DNA of 64,000 bases. Source: Trichomonas vaginalis G3 (lineage: Eukaryota > Parabasalia > Trichomonadida > Trichomonadidae). This document shows, piece by piece, positions 39,500 to 48,478 of the stretch. How positions within the stretch are numbered: the first letter of the stretch is position 1; the number at the start of each line of letters is the position of its first letter. Where the stretch lies: positions 15,620,205 through 15,684,204 of the forward strand of contig NC_067206.1 of assembly GCF_026262505.1 (NCBI RefSeq), read 5' to 3'. The notes beneath the pieces were generated by a model. It searched no databases and was not told where the DNA came from. It saw only the letters and a program-made list of their open reading frames with translations. Made by a program: the position numbers and the translations under genes.

Positions 39500-40393
39500 T
39501 TATTTTGCTGGAACTTTTGAATCTATTATTTCCTGTATTTGTTCATGAAGTTGATTTTTAGCATTTTCATCGAAATTAATAGACCGAATATATTCATTAA
39601 TTGCATTCTTATAATCATTGATTTCTCAAATTTTCTTTTATCTGATTCCTTAACTAAATCATAAGTTAAACCTCGTTGCTGATATAATGGTTTCTTAATT
39701 AAATCTTTGAATGCTTGAGATAAAGCACCTGATGCAATTCTTGCTACTATAATTGGTTGGAATTGCTGTTTAAGTTCATCTTTTTTGCGAAAACTGGATC
39801 GAATAAAGCAACTTTAAAGAATTTCTTAGCTGGAATTTCAGGTCTTAAATTTGCATATTGACCATCAACTGGTTAGAATATCGTGGTAATCCATCCGGTC
39901 CCTCTTCAATAGCATTTAATTCTTCATTGAAATAAGAGATATGGATTATGACGGTATGAATTAATTGGACCATTTTCACCTTCTCCAATGTATTGTTTAA
40001 CAGCTTTTCCATTTTCATCAAATTGCATAGGATAATGTTCATTATATGCTTTACGTTTAGGATAATCCGTCATTGTTAATTTATACCATTTTGACTTTAA
40101 TATTACCGTGACCATCAGTAACGAAAACTTCATTTATACCATCAGGTTTTCCATTTGGACCTGTAATGTCTGCTTCAATGTGCTTCCCAATTTGGACCAT
40201 GACGTTTGGCATATGCTTGAGCTTCTGGTAATGTTAAAACGTTTCTCATTTTGTTTAACATCTTTTTGAAGACCGGCAACAATATGAACTAATTCTTTCA
40301 TTCCGTCTGGAACTTTCATAGTTCTATTATATGCACCCTTTTTGTTTGTCCTTGTTTTAATGGAACCTGTAGAAGATTTGCAATTTCTGTCAT
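39500..40393 (-). pseudogene. Unrecognised element gene, broken
   Basis: The region is coding-like on the minus strand, with segments such as [20 protein letters not shown] and MQFDENGKAVKQYIGEGENG. No family is recognised and no counterpart was seen in element 1. It lies between the 204-family gene and the ATPase, so it is probably a virion or assembly gene. It is heavily broken (several breaks). Confidence 0.4.
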
Positions 40394-40432
40394 GTTTAAT
40401 TATAATAAAAAATAAAAATTAATTATAAAAAG

Positions 40433-41263
40433 TTATTCGAATTTAATGGAACCTTTATTTAAATCAACTATTATTTTTCCATGTTCTCCTAATTGTTGAT
40501 ATTGTGTGTAAAGTTCATTAATGCTCATTGGTAAATTCACTTGATAAAGCATAACGTTCAACTGTTGACGACTAAAACCACTGAAAATGAAAAGGGTGGA
40601 CAGGTTTGATTTAATGTTTGTGCTTAATGCTTTAAAGTATTGAACAGCCATGAAGAATGAACACTGAATGTGTCGACATTGAGTTAATAACTGATTAAAA
40701 TATGATTTCTCATTTGTTATTAGTTTTGATTTCACCGCATCATCTAGAAAAATGAGTGAATGCAAAAATTCTCTATCAAAATTTGAAATAGAAAGTGTTT
40801 CAAATAATTCATCCCGTTGTTTATCAATAATTTTATCCTCTAATCCTTGCTTCTTGATTGTATTATATAATTTTTCTTTATACATTACAAAGTTTTTTAA
40901 ATAATCTTCTGCTTCTTCTTGTGATAATAAATAATTGGAATTTTGATTAAATGCTTTAAAGATTCAAATGTATCATCTGAAGGTGAACCTGAAACGGTTG
41001 ATATAAATTAACACATGTGAATGGGGGGAAGTGTTAGCAATAATGATAATTTGTTTTAATATCGTTAATGTTTTACCTTTATTTTGTTTACCAATTGCTG
41101 CAGTGATTGAATTTAAGTAACATTCAGAATATGGAATTTTCATTAATTTTTCCTTAGATAGAGCATTTCTATTATCACTCAATGCTTCATTAATCATATC
41201 ATCTACGTATGTATTATATACTCCCGCTAATTCTTCATAAGGGGTGGATGAATTTAAATCCAT
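40433..41263 (-). pseudogene. Genome-packaging ATPase, broken
   Basis: Walker A (IGKQNKGKT) lies in the N-terminal third and a Walker B-like HSLIFLDDAV in the middle. The C-terminal part (LFIFSGFSRQQLNVMLYQ) resembles the ATPase of element 1. It sits immediately upstream of the major capsid gene on the same strand orientation, as is usual. It has about one or two breaks. Confidence 0.75.
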
Positions 41264-41286
41264 TTAATCAAAAATAATTTATAATT

Positions 41287-42928
41287 TTATACATTTCTAT
41301 TCATCAATATTTCATCATATGAACTTCTATACTGTGGTGGTGTACCTGTTGGATGATATTTCAAACCTTCATCCGGTGTCCATGTCCAATATGTAGTCCT
41401 AGTAAACCAAACCTGAGGAGGATTTGTCACCTTTGAACAGTAAGTGTCATTTTCACCCTGAATGATTGGATAAGCTTTCACTTGTACTGTAACTTGTGAA
41501 TTGAAAGTTTCTAATCCATCAAAGAATATACCCGCTCCATCACGTTGAACTGGAATAGTGCATAAGAATGAAGTTTGGTCTTTCCATGTTCTAGCTAATG
41601 GTGTGCCATTATCATCATTCAGTGGTCTAGTTAATGAGTCCTCGTATTCTTCTGTGCATTCATTCACTCCATCTAAATCAGAAGCTTGAAGCATACGTGT
41701 AAAGAATATGTCGCCCACTGTGGTCATCGCTTGATCGGGGAAGTTTCTGGAATCTATAGTGACCTGAAGACCTCGAAGCATTGGATTTTTCTAAAACCGT
41801 TCTTTGCATTGCATTCTTCGGAAATGTTAACACAACATCTGTAACATTATGAAGAGCGTATGAGAAATCTGAGCTAATACCTTCAGGAGTGATGCAACCT
41901 CCATTTAGTGAACGAACGTCAATATGTTGAGCTGGAATCATGAATGGATCTTCCTTACTGAATAAACGTGGTATTGCTTTAACTGATTCTTCAATTAAAC
42001 CGTATCCTGGTGTAATGCATTTATCCTCTAAAACTTCCATCTTTGTGCATGAAATAATAACGTCTTCAACTGTTGCGTCAGCAGATGTAGCGGCTAAGCT
42101 TGTAATTAATTTGGCAGGAAGTCCGATTTGTTGGAATTTGCGATCATATTTATAAACATGATTCATAATCTTTTCATAATTTTCATCAGTTATCTTTTCA
42201 TAAACGTAATTTTGTAAATCAGCAACTCTTAACGGGTCAACCTGACAAAATACTAAAGTATCCCTGAAAACATAATATTTAAGAATGATTTCACCAAATG
42301 ATTTAGGATAATCATCGAACGCCTGAAATGCTAACAAATCATTTACCGGAATAATCATATCAAAAGTGACATCAACTTCTTCATTTGCTTTCTTGAAAAC
42401 TTCTGAAGGGTCAATATATTTACCACATACTGAGTTATCATATTTTTGAACATTATTATATAACGAATGAACAAACTTTTTAACTTTCCTTTCTGATTTT
42501 GGTTTATATGTTGCAAATGCGAAAGATTCACGGGCGCAATCCATCTGAAGATAACCGGCATCACCTCTTTCAGTTTCTACTTCTAATTGTTTAAAGCTTT
42601 GATTTGATGATTTGTAACCAACGAATAAACGTATGCATTTAAAAGCGGCATCACATGTGAAAGCTTTATTTGAAACAAGAGTTGCTTTAACTTTGCGTTT
42701 AATATATGTGTCACCTAATTGGTTCACATCATGAGCCGGATTTGTAATTCTTAAATGAGTTTGTTTATCATCAAAATATGGAGTATCAGAGTCATAGCAT
42801 GAACTTTCAAGTTCTCTATAATATCTTCTACCGTCATTCTTTGCGAATATTTCATTTATCTTTTCGAATGAATGAAATACATTTCCATTAATCGGTTTAG
42901 TGTTTGGCACCAAATAGTTAGTCGTCAT
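41287..42928 (-). pseudogene. Major capsid protein (double jelly-roll), lightly broken
   Basis: A ~540-residue beta-rich sequence. The segments include a TDxxY-like N-terminus with cysteines, VDVTFDMIIPVNDLLAF and GEIILKYYVFRDTLVF in the first jelly roll, and ITPEGISSDFSYALHNV and a QVTVQVKAYPIIQG strand in the second. Length and position beside the ATPase fit a Polinton major capsid protein. It is quite diverged from the element 1 capsid. It has about one break. Confidence 0.75.
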
Positions 42929-42997
42929 TTATTAATAAATAAAAAATCAAAATTAAAAGATGAAAATGAATTTTTAATTTTAATGAAATAATCAACT

Positions 42998-43210
42998 ATG
43001 GCTGCAGGATTCTTTAAGAAACTGTGGGATAAAGTAAAAAGAGGAGCGAGTAAAGTTTGGGAAGGGATTAAGAAAGGAGCAAATTGGATATTTAAGAATA
43101 AAGAAGCAATTAGTGACGTTGCTGAACAAATAGCACCTAATGTTCCGGTAAGGGAAGTATTAAATAAAGGAGATAAGGTTTATCGTCGACTACAACCGAT
43201 ATTGAGATAA
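42998..43210 (+). CDS. 70-aa amphipathic basic protein (MAAGFFKKLW start)
   Basis: A short basic protein with two amphipathic helices (FFKKLWDKVKRGASKVWEG and KKGANWIFKNKE). The first ten residues are the same as in the convergent gene at 43235-43471. Aromatic and lysine residues alternate as in membrane-lytic peptides. Adenovirus protein VI uses such a helix to break endosomes; a like role here is inference. It lies directly behind the major capsid gene, on the opposite strand. Confidence 0.65.
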   Translation: MAAGFFKKLWDKVKRGASKVWEGIKKGANWIFKNKEAISDVAEQIAPNVPVREVLNKGDKVYRRLQPILR

Positions 43211-43234
43211 AAATAATATTTATTTATTTTTCCA

Positions 43235-43471
43235 CTACTTTCCTCCTATTTTATTAAGTATTCCTTCAGCAATTCCACCAACTGCGTTACCTGCTTGTGC
43301 TCCCATCGCTGGATTACCTGCTTTAGCACCTAATACTCCTCCTATGATAGTTCCTGCCGTTTTCGCTACTGGTGCCAAAAAGTTTGCAACGGGTTTAATA
43401 ATCTTTTGATGAACCCAACTTGCAGCTTTCTTAATTCCTTCCCATAATTTTTTAAAGAATCCTGCCGCCAT
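43235..43471 (-). CDS. 78-aa amphipathic, glycine-rich protein (MAAGFFKKLW start)
   Basis: It shares the opening ten residues with the convergent 70-aa gene. It continues with an amphipathic helix (EGIKKAASWVHQKIIKPV), then a Gly/Ala-rich hydrophobic part (GTIIGGVLGAKAGNPAMG, NAVGGIAEG) that could lie in a membrane. The pair therefore has a common N-terminal module and different tails. The Gly/Ala-rich tail is reminiscent of the small protein at the left edge of the window. Confidence 0.65.
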   Translation of the reverse strand: MAAGFFKKLWEGIKKAASWVHQKIIKPVANFLAPVAKTAGTIIGGVLGAKAGNPAMGAQAGNAVGGIAEGILNKIGGK

Positions 43472-43537
43472 CTCTGATTTAATATTAATTAAAAAATATA
43501 TTTCATCACTTATATTCTAATTTTTATTTAATGATAA

Positions 43538-43945
43538 ATGAAACCGATTTTAAAAATAAATGAAACAGAGAAGGAAGAAATAAATGAAAGTGAAGATGTT
43601 CAACAAAAAATAAACGTTGTTAAACCAATTACTGAAATAAAAATTTTTTCATCTGTTGAAGAATTTAATGACTATTATGCTAATAATAAAAAATTATTTG
43701 AAGAATTGACAACGTGTAAATTGAATAAAATGTTTAAAGTTGAGGACAGAGTCCAAGACCCGGAGGGTCATGGATTCAAAATTTCAAAAATAAAGGGGGT
43801 GGTTAGTTTGAAATCTATTCCTCAATCAAGAATCACCTCATTAATGAAAATTGATGATTTAACAAAAAGAATAGAAATTATTGAAGAGCGAATGAATCAA
43901 ATAATTGATTTCATAAATCATGACTCGTTGAGCCCGGGTCCTTAA
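43538..43945 (+). CDS. 135-aa hypothetical protein with embedded hairpin unit
   Basis: The start has a TAAATG context after a TTTTTATTT box. The N-terminal part is acidic (NETEKEEINESEDVQQK) and the C-terminal part is a coiled coil (KIDDLTKRIEIIEERMNQI). A two-hairpin unit (GGAC-AGA-GTCC at 43744-43754, GACCC-GGA-GGGTC at 43757-43769, then ATGG) encodes about nine residues (EDRVQDPEG) in frame between them. The gene ends in another hairpin-rich stretch (43926-43964). The function is unknown. Confidence 0.55.
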   Translation: MKPILKINETEKEEINESEDVQQKINVVKPITEIKIFSSVEEFNDYYANNKKLFEELTTCKLNKMFKVEDRVQDPEGHGFKISKIKGVVSLKSIPQSRITSLMKIDDLTKRIEIIEERMNQIIDFINHDSLSPGP

Positions 43946-43955
43946 AGCCCAGGAC

Positions 43956-44441
43956 TTAAAGTCCATCACTGAGTTCAAGGTTATATTCATCAAATATTTC
44001 ATTATTAAATGCAACTTCTGCTAGTTTATTTATTTTTTCAATACGATCATTTGAAAGTCTATCGTTTAATTTTTTCTGAAGTTTTTCATTTTCTAGTTCT
44101 GAAACTTTATTTGGATGATATTTAAACCCGTTAAATTCTTTTTCCTCAGTTTTGATCATTAATTTACAAAGAACTTTTGTGGTTGGAATTCGTTTAAACC
44201 ATTTATCATTAATATTCGTTATATATTCAATATCTGGAATTAATTCCCAAATTTTTGCATTTTCAATTAATTTATTATCAAATGCAAAAGCAATAGGTTT
44301 AATATTAAACTTACCTTTATAATATAAACTTTCTACATAATCATCGAAATAAACATCTACTTGTTTAACATTTTCAAGAATTGGTGAAAGAGCATCCATT
44401 AATTGATTGACGGTTACGAATCTTGATCCACTCATTTTCAT
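43956..44441 (-). CDS. 161-aa TIR-adjacent protein
   Basis: The start codons and first residues (MKMS) lie in the right TIR, so this gene and the polymerase-associated gene at 24373 share the same promoter sequence. It contains a strand VKQVDVYFDDYVE, then NIKPIAFAFDNKL and a C-terminal lysine-rich helix (LENEKLQKKLNDRLSNDRI). A broken relative lies at 11820-12277 in element 1. No known family is recognised. The frame looks whole. Confidence 0.6.
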   Translation of the reverse strand: MKMSGSRFVTVNQLMDALSPILENVKQVDVYFDDYVESLYYKGKFNIKPIAFAFDNKLIENAKIWELIPDIEYITNINDKWFKRIPTTKVLCKLMIKTEEKEFNGFKYHPNKVSELENEKLQKKLNDRLSNDRIEKINKLAEVAFNNEIFDEYNLELSDGL

Positions 44442-45243
44442 ACGAATTAAAAAAATAAATTATTCAAAAATGTAAGACATGAATTTTTAAAGTTTATTTT
44501 TCATTCATGAATGATAATTATATCTGATTTCTTTTACTCTCTCATACATACTAGATTTGAAGAATTCGGAACTTTTACCATAATCTCCTAAATGTTTTCT
44601 TATCCCCAACGTGTGCCAGTTATTATATGAAACTGAATAAACTTTATCTTTATCTTTACACCTTTCATCACTTCCAATATATTTATATCTCAGTTTTGAT
44701 TTAGCATTTTCATATTCATTAACGTTTAATAATTCACAGTCTTCCTTTTTAAATAAATGTTTAAGATATTCAGGATTTAATACTCTACGTTTATATGCTC
44801 CTAACTTAGTTCTAAAGGTTTTTCTACAAAATTTAGGAATTCCATCCTCTTTAATGTCATCAATGATTTCCATTTCATTATTTTCAATTTCTTCTTCTCG
44901 TTTATGAGGTCTTTGATTATGACTCCATTGATTCCATGAAATTAAATATTCTTTATCATTATATTTATACCTCATTAGCTTATTTTGGCTTTCATATTCA
45001 TTTAATAATTCACAGTCTTCCTTTTTAAATTGAAGTTTAACCCATTCAGGATTTAAACAATGTTTAATTAATCGCGGAATATCTGACATCATCTATATAT
45101 AGCTTCTTTTATAAAAGATAAAAAAATAAATTATTTTAAAATTAATGTTAATTTTTTATCTTTTATAAATAAATATATTTTAATGCATCGTCTATATATA
45201 GATGAAACAAAAAAAGTCACTAAACCCTTCAACATATACTACT
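44429..45243 (-). repeat. Right terminal inverted repeat of element 2 (815 bp)
   Basis: Mirror of 23571-24385, ending at the right AAATTA target copy (45244-45249). It carries the second copy of the 195-aa gene and of the long palindrome. Confidence 0.95.
44505..45092 (-). CDS. 195-aa TIR-encoded protein, right copy
   Basis: The same protein as at 23722-24309, with no residue difference, because the gene lies inside the TIR. Two related halves each carry NPE-x-x-K-x-x-FKKEDCELLN and a later S-x-N-x-W motif. It points inward, as the left copy does. See the left copy for what little can be said of its role. Confidence 0.7.
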   Translation of the reverse strand: MMSDIPRLIKHCLNPEWVKLQFKKEDCELLNEYESQNKLMRYKYNDKEYLISWNQWSHNQRPHKREEEIENNEMEIIDDIKEDGIPKFCRKTFRTKLGAYKRRVLNPEYLKHLFKKEDCELLNVNEYENAKSKLRYKYIGSDERCKDKDKVYSVSYNNWHTLGIRKHLGDYGKSSEFFKSSMYERVKEIRYNYHS

Positions 45244-45478
45244 AAATTACGATTAAAACGATGAAAGAACCAAAAAGTGTGTTTTGTGTTTTGTTGTTGC
45301 GTGTTGGATGCGGGATCCTGTTATTTCCGAAATCGACAAAAAATTTGGAAATTTAATTTCCGAAATCGAAATTATATTAATGTTTTTAATATTCTTATAT
45401 CAAAAGGATTAAAGTTCATTAAGAGAAAAACAATTCTTCTTCTTCAATCTATTGGCGCATTTATTTCTACACGCCAAT

Positions 45479-46531
45479 GGCAAACCCAAATTTTAGCTAA
45501 AAGTGACAGGGAAAAAAACGTTTAGTATTAAAAAAAAGACCGATGAGAGCTTCGTTCGAAATATAGAGGGAACTGAGAATGCGCAACCATTCTCAGGGAA
45601 TATTGGATGCTATTCCCGTTCCCTCTGTATGGAAAATTGAGGTTTTCAAAGGGAGTTAAAATAATATCAAATTTATACTAATTTACTTCAAAATACAAAA
45701 GTATTTGACAGCTAAAATTAGTTACTTTAGCAAGCCTATCAATACCCTTTTACGATTATTGTTACTTTTTCGAAATAAAAGTAAAAACAAATTTATACTA
45801 ATTTACTTCAAAATACAAAAGTATTTGACAGCTAAAATTAGTTACTTTAGCAAGCCTATCAATACCCTTTTACGATTATTGTTACTTTTTCGAAATAAAA
45901 GTAAAAACAAATTTATACTAATTTACTTCAAAATACAAAAGTATTTGACAGCTAAAATTAGTTACTTTAGCAAGCCTATCAATACCCTTTTACGATTATT
46001 GCTACTTTTTCGAAATAAAAGTAAAAACAAATTTATACTAATTTACTTCAAAATACAAAAGTATTTGACAGCTAAAATTAGTTACTTTAGCAAGCCTATC
46101 AATACCCTTTTACGATTATTGCTACTTTTTCGAAATAAAATAAATTTATTATCAAAAACCTTTTTTTTTCTTAGTAAAAATAAAAATGTTATTTTATATC
46201 AAGTTTTTATTCATAAATTTTTATAATGTTGTATAAATTTGAAGGTGGAAATCTGTAATAATTTTATCTTGAAAAGACTTGGCATTCTCAACAATGAATT
46301 GAGGGGTATTGCATCCAAATTCTGTAATTTGCGCGAGCGAAGCGAGCGGCTTAGGTCTAAGATTTTGATTCAAATCTTTGCTTATATTCCTTAAATTCTT
46401 TATGAAACTCGCAACAGTTCCATAAAAAATTTTAAATTCTAAACTGTCGAAATTACCGATCGGTAATCACATCCTTCACGGGTGTATCATTTTTACAGGC
46501 GTGTCACTTTTAGCTAAAATTACCCCTACTC
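45479..46531 (-). mobile_element. Internally deleted Mutator-like element (non-autonomous)
   Basis: Both ends match the full Mutator-like element at 59734-62732, in opposite orientation: GGCAAACCCAAATTTTAGC at one end and GAGTAGGGGTAATTTTAGC at the other, each with TAGCTAAAAGTGACA inside. A 9-bp target duplication CACGCCAAT lies at 45470-45478 and 46532-46540. The interior keeps four units of the 120-bp tandem repeat and the last ~110 bp of the transposase gene (46226-46330), joined directly to the 5' end region. Most of the transposase gene is missing, so it can move only with help. Confidence 0.92.
45668..46140. repeat. 120-bp tandem repeat, four units
   Basis: Four near-perfect 120-bp units, each with GTATTTGACAGCTAAAATTA and CTTTAGCAAGCCTATCAATA. 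The full element at 59734 has three. The units happen to keep a reading frame open (40 codons each), but this looks like a by-product. Confidence 0.9.
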
Positions 46532-46540
46532 CACGCCAAT

Positions 46541-47213
46541 AAGGAGGGGAAAATTATAAGACACCATGGTGTCTTCAAAACGCTAATTTTTGATATTTTT
46601 AACAACCCTACATCATCATATATATCAATATTAGTCTTTTTTGGATTTTCATATATTATCATTCTTAGCCATAATATGCTATATCTACCTGATTTAGAAA
46701 ATCCAAAAGATGTTAAGAATTCAGGAATTTTGCGATTTTTGATTTTTTTTTTCGAATTTTTCTGAGGATTGTCTATCGTCTTTAGGGCACCCTTATGGAT
46801 TTTTTGAAAATTTATAACCTACAGCCGTAAGTAGATTTTAACATTTGGAGCATCAATCCACACAGATTGCAAAGTTTCTGCATCGATTTTACATAATCAA
46901 TATCAATTTTTAATGAATTTAGATGTGAATTGTCAACAAAACAGTATTTGTTATATATGTTATGAACTAGAAGCAATTTTAAGTACACATTTAATTTCAG
47001 ATAATTACAATCCCTATACAAACGATGATTCATTTCTCAAAATTCAACATTTATGAGATATAGACAAAGTTTCTAATAGGAATGAAAGAGTAAGATATAT
47101 ATGTAGCTACTTTAAACTCCTTTTTATGTGATAAACTTGGATAATTGAATCACAAAAATATTGAATAATTGAAAAATATACTTTTTATTCGGAATAACAT
47201 AAATATACGGTGC
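46541..47213. other. Intergenic, with an 18-bp palindrome
   Basis: No supported gene. It contains the perfect palindrome AAGACACCATGGTGTCTT at 46558-46575 and otherwise AT-rich DNA. The only open frame (46812-47033, minus) has no initiator and no recognisable domain. Confidence 0.5.
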
Positions 47214-48467
47214 TCAATTTAGTGGACCATAGAATGCAACTTCAGGAATAGTGCATTTTTTAGTTCTTCCAGATTTATCGGAAATTTGAACCTTTGCTGT
47301 ATTAAATACATGAGGGAGGGTGAAATCTTGAACGTATTCATAAGTATCAGGCAAACTTGTGTTCATAGGTATAATGACTGTGTTTCTTCCATTTAAAATA
47401 TGGATGTTGAAGTCTTTGACGTGGTCTTTATCTGATGTTGGAGCAAAGGAAATCTTGTGAATGTTAACAGGTTTGTTGAAGCTGTATTCAAATGTACATG
47501 CTGATTGTTTGGGACCTTTGTGTTCTTGATAGACATCGAAATATTTGAGAGAATTAATGTTTTGTTTAAGTTCTTTTGCGTTTTCTCCTTCAATAGTATA
47601 ATTTTCAGTGTCTTTGATTAATTCATCAATCATTTTGTTTAATTCTTTTAATGTATACTTTGTTTTATCAATTGTCTTTCTCTTTCCTTGTTCTTCTGTT
47701 GGCTTTGGAGTTTGCTTTGGAGCTTCTGTTGGTTTTGGAGTTTGCTTTGGAGCTTCTGTTGGCTTTGGAGTTTGCTTTGGAGCTTCTGTTGGCTTTGGAG
47801 TTTGCTTTGGAGCTTCAGTTGGCTTTGGAGTTTGCTTTGGAGCTTCTGTTGGTTTTGGAGCTTGCTTTGGAGCTTCTGTTGGTTTTGGTGTTTGTTTTGG
47901 AGCTTCTGTTGGCTTTGGTGTTTGTTTTGGAGCTTCAGTTGGTTTTGGAGTTTGTTTTGGAGCTTCTGTTGGCTTTGGAGTGGATTTTGGAGATTCAGAA
48001 GTTGTAGAAGTTGAAATTGGTGTGGATTTTGGATAAGAAGGTGTAACTACTGTTGACATCGGTGTAGAATAGAATGTTGACGCCTGCTCTGGAGCTGCAG
48101 TGTAATATTGAGTTGGTTCAGTTGTTGTTGGAGGAATAGTAGTTGTAACAGGCGTTTGGGGTTCAGATTGCTCCGGTGTAGAAGTTGGTGTTTGAGGTTG
48201 TTCTTGATCTGGAGTTTGGGCAGGTTCAGCTTCTGGACTTGGGAATGGAGATGTCTCTTCGTAAACAGTTTCTATCTCTGTTGTGACACTTTTAACTATT
48301 TCGCCATTTGTGGTTTTATTAATAATTATATTTTGATGATATTTTATTATTGGACTAACGGTGAATGAATCATCAGTAATATTCATGAAGTATGATGGTT
48401 TGTTGAATCTTTGTAATGGGGAAGTGACTGCACCTATAAAATTCAGAGTGTGAACTAAAAATCCCAT
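47214..48467 (-). CDS. Secreted or surface protein: Pro/Thr repeats plus discoidin-like C-terminus
   Basis: A 417-residue host protein. The start at 48467 follows an initiator TCATTTTTTTG directly. A short hydrophobic N-terminus ([11 protein letters not shown]) could be a signal peptide. Residues ~80-170 are rich in P, T, E and Q. About eleven decapeptide repeats [10 protein letters not shown] follow (residues ~165-275), then a helical linker. The last ~110 residues ([38 protein letters not shown]) look like a galactose-binding/F5-8C-type beta-sandwich. The repeat block is a 30-bp minisatellite and probably varies in length. An O-glycosylated stalk holding a binding head is a fair guess. I do not recognise the family. 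Confidence 0.75.
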   Translation of the reverse strand: MGFLVHTLNFIGAVTSPLQRFNKPSYFMNITDDSFTVSPIIKYHQNIIINKTTNGEIVKSVTTEIETVYEETSPFPSPEAEPAQTPDQEQPQTPTSTPEQSEPQTPVTTTIPPTTTEPTQYYTAAPEQASTFYSTPMSTVVTPSYPKSTPISTSTTSESPKSTPKPTEAPKQTPKPTEAPKQTPKPTEAPKQTPKPTEAPKQAPKPTEAPKQTPKPTEAPKQTPKPTEAPKQTPKPTEAPKQTPKPTEAPKQTPKPTEEQGKRKTIDKTKYTLKELNKMIDELIKDTENYTIEGENAKELKQNINSLKYFDVYQEHKGPKQSACTFEYSFNKPVNIHKISFAPTSDKDHVKDFNIHILNGRNTVIIPMNTSLPDTYEYVQDFTLPHVFNTAKVQISDKSGRTKKCTIPEVAFYGPLN

Positions 48468-48478
48468 CAAAAAAATGA
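48468..48478 (-). promoter_or_regulatory. Trichomonad initiator (TCATTTTTTTG)
   Basis: TCA-T-T run immediately before the ATG of the repeat protein. It matches the trichomonad Inr (TCA-Y-T-W) and resembles the ones at 50434, 60431 and 63580. Confidence 0.65.

Larger units (their letters stand above)
23571..45243. mobile_element. Polinton/Maverick element 2, complete ends
   Basis: A 21.7-kb Polinton bounded by 815-bp terminal inverted repeats starting AGTAGTATATGTTGAAGGG. A 6-bp target duplication AAATTA lies at 23565-23570 and 45244-45249. AG ends and a 6-bp duplication are hallmarks of the family. Contents: polymerase B, integrase, primase-helicase, KilA-N, fibre, penton-like, minor structural, packaging ATPase, major capsid and small genes. 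No cysteine maturation protease was recognised. No difference between the two repeats was seen by eye, which points to a recent insertion. Even so, many internal genes are broken (well over ten breaks in all). Confidence 0.96.

Noticed and set aside
45705-46226. 173-aa frame made of four copies of a 40-residue unit (also 62160-62507)
   Set aside because: Period 120 is a multiple of three, so a tandem DNA repeat keeps the frame open by itself; the unit number differs between copies and no initiator precedes it.
46812-47033. 73-aa Leu/Cys-rich frame on the minus strand
   Set aside because: No initiator, no recognisable domain, and AT-rich composition typical of spacer.
47608-48036. Three open frames on the plus strand (hydrophobic, Phe/Cys/Leu-rich repeats)
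   Set aside because: They are antisense readings of the [10 protein letters not shown] minisatellite of the gene at 47214-48467.
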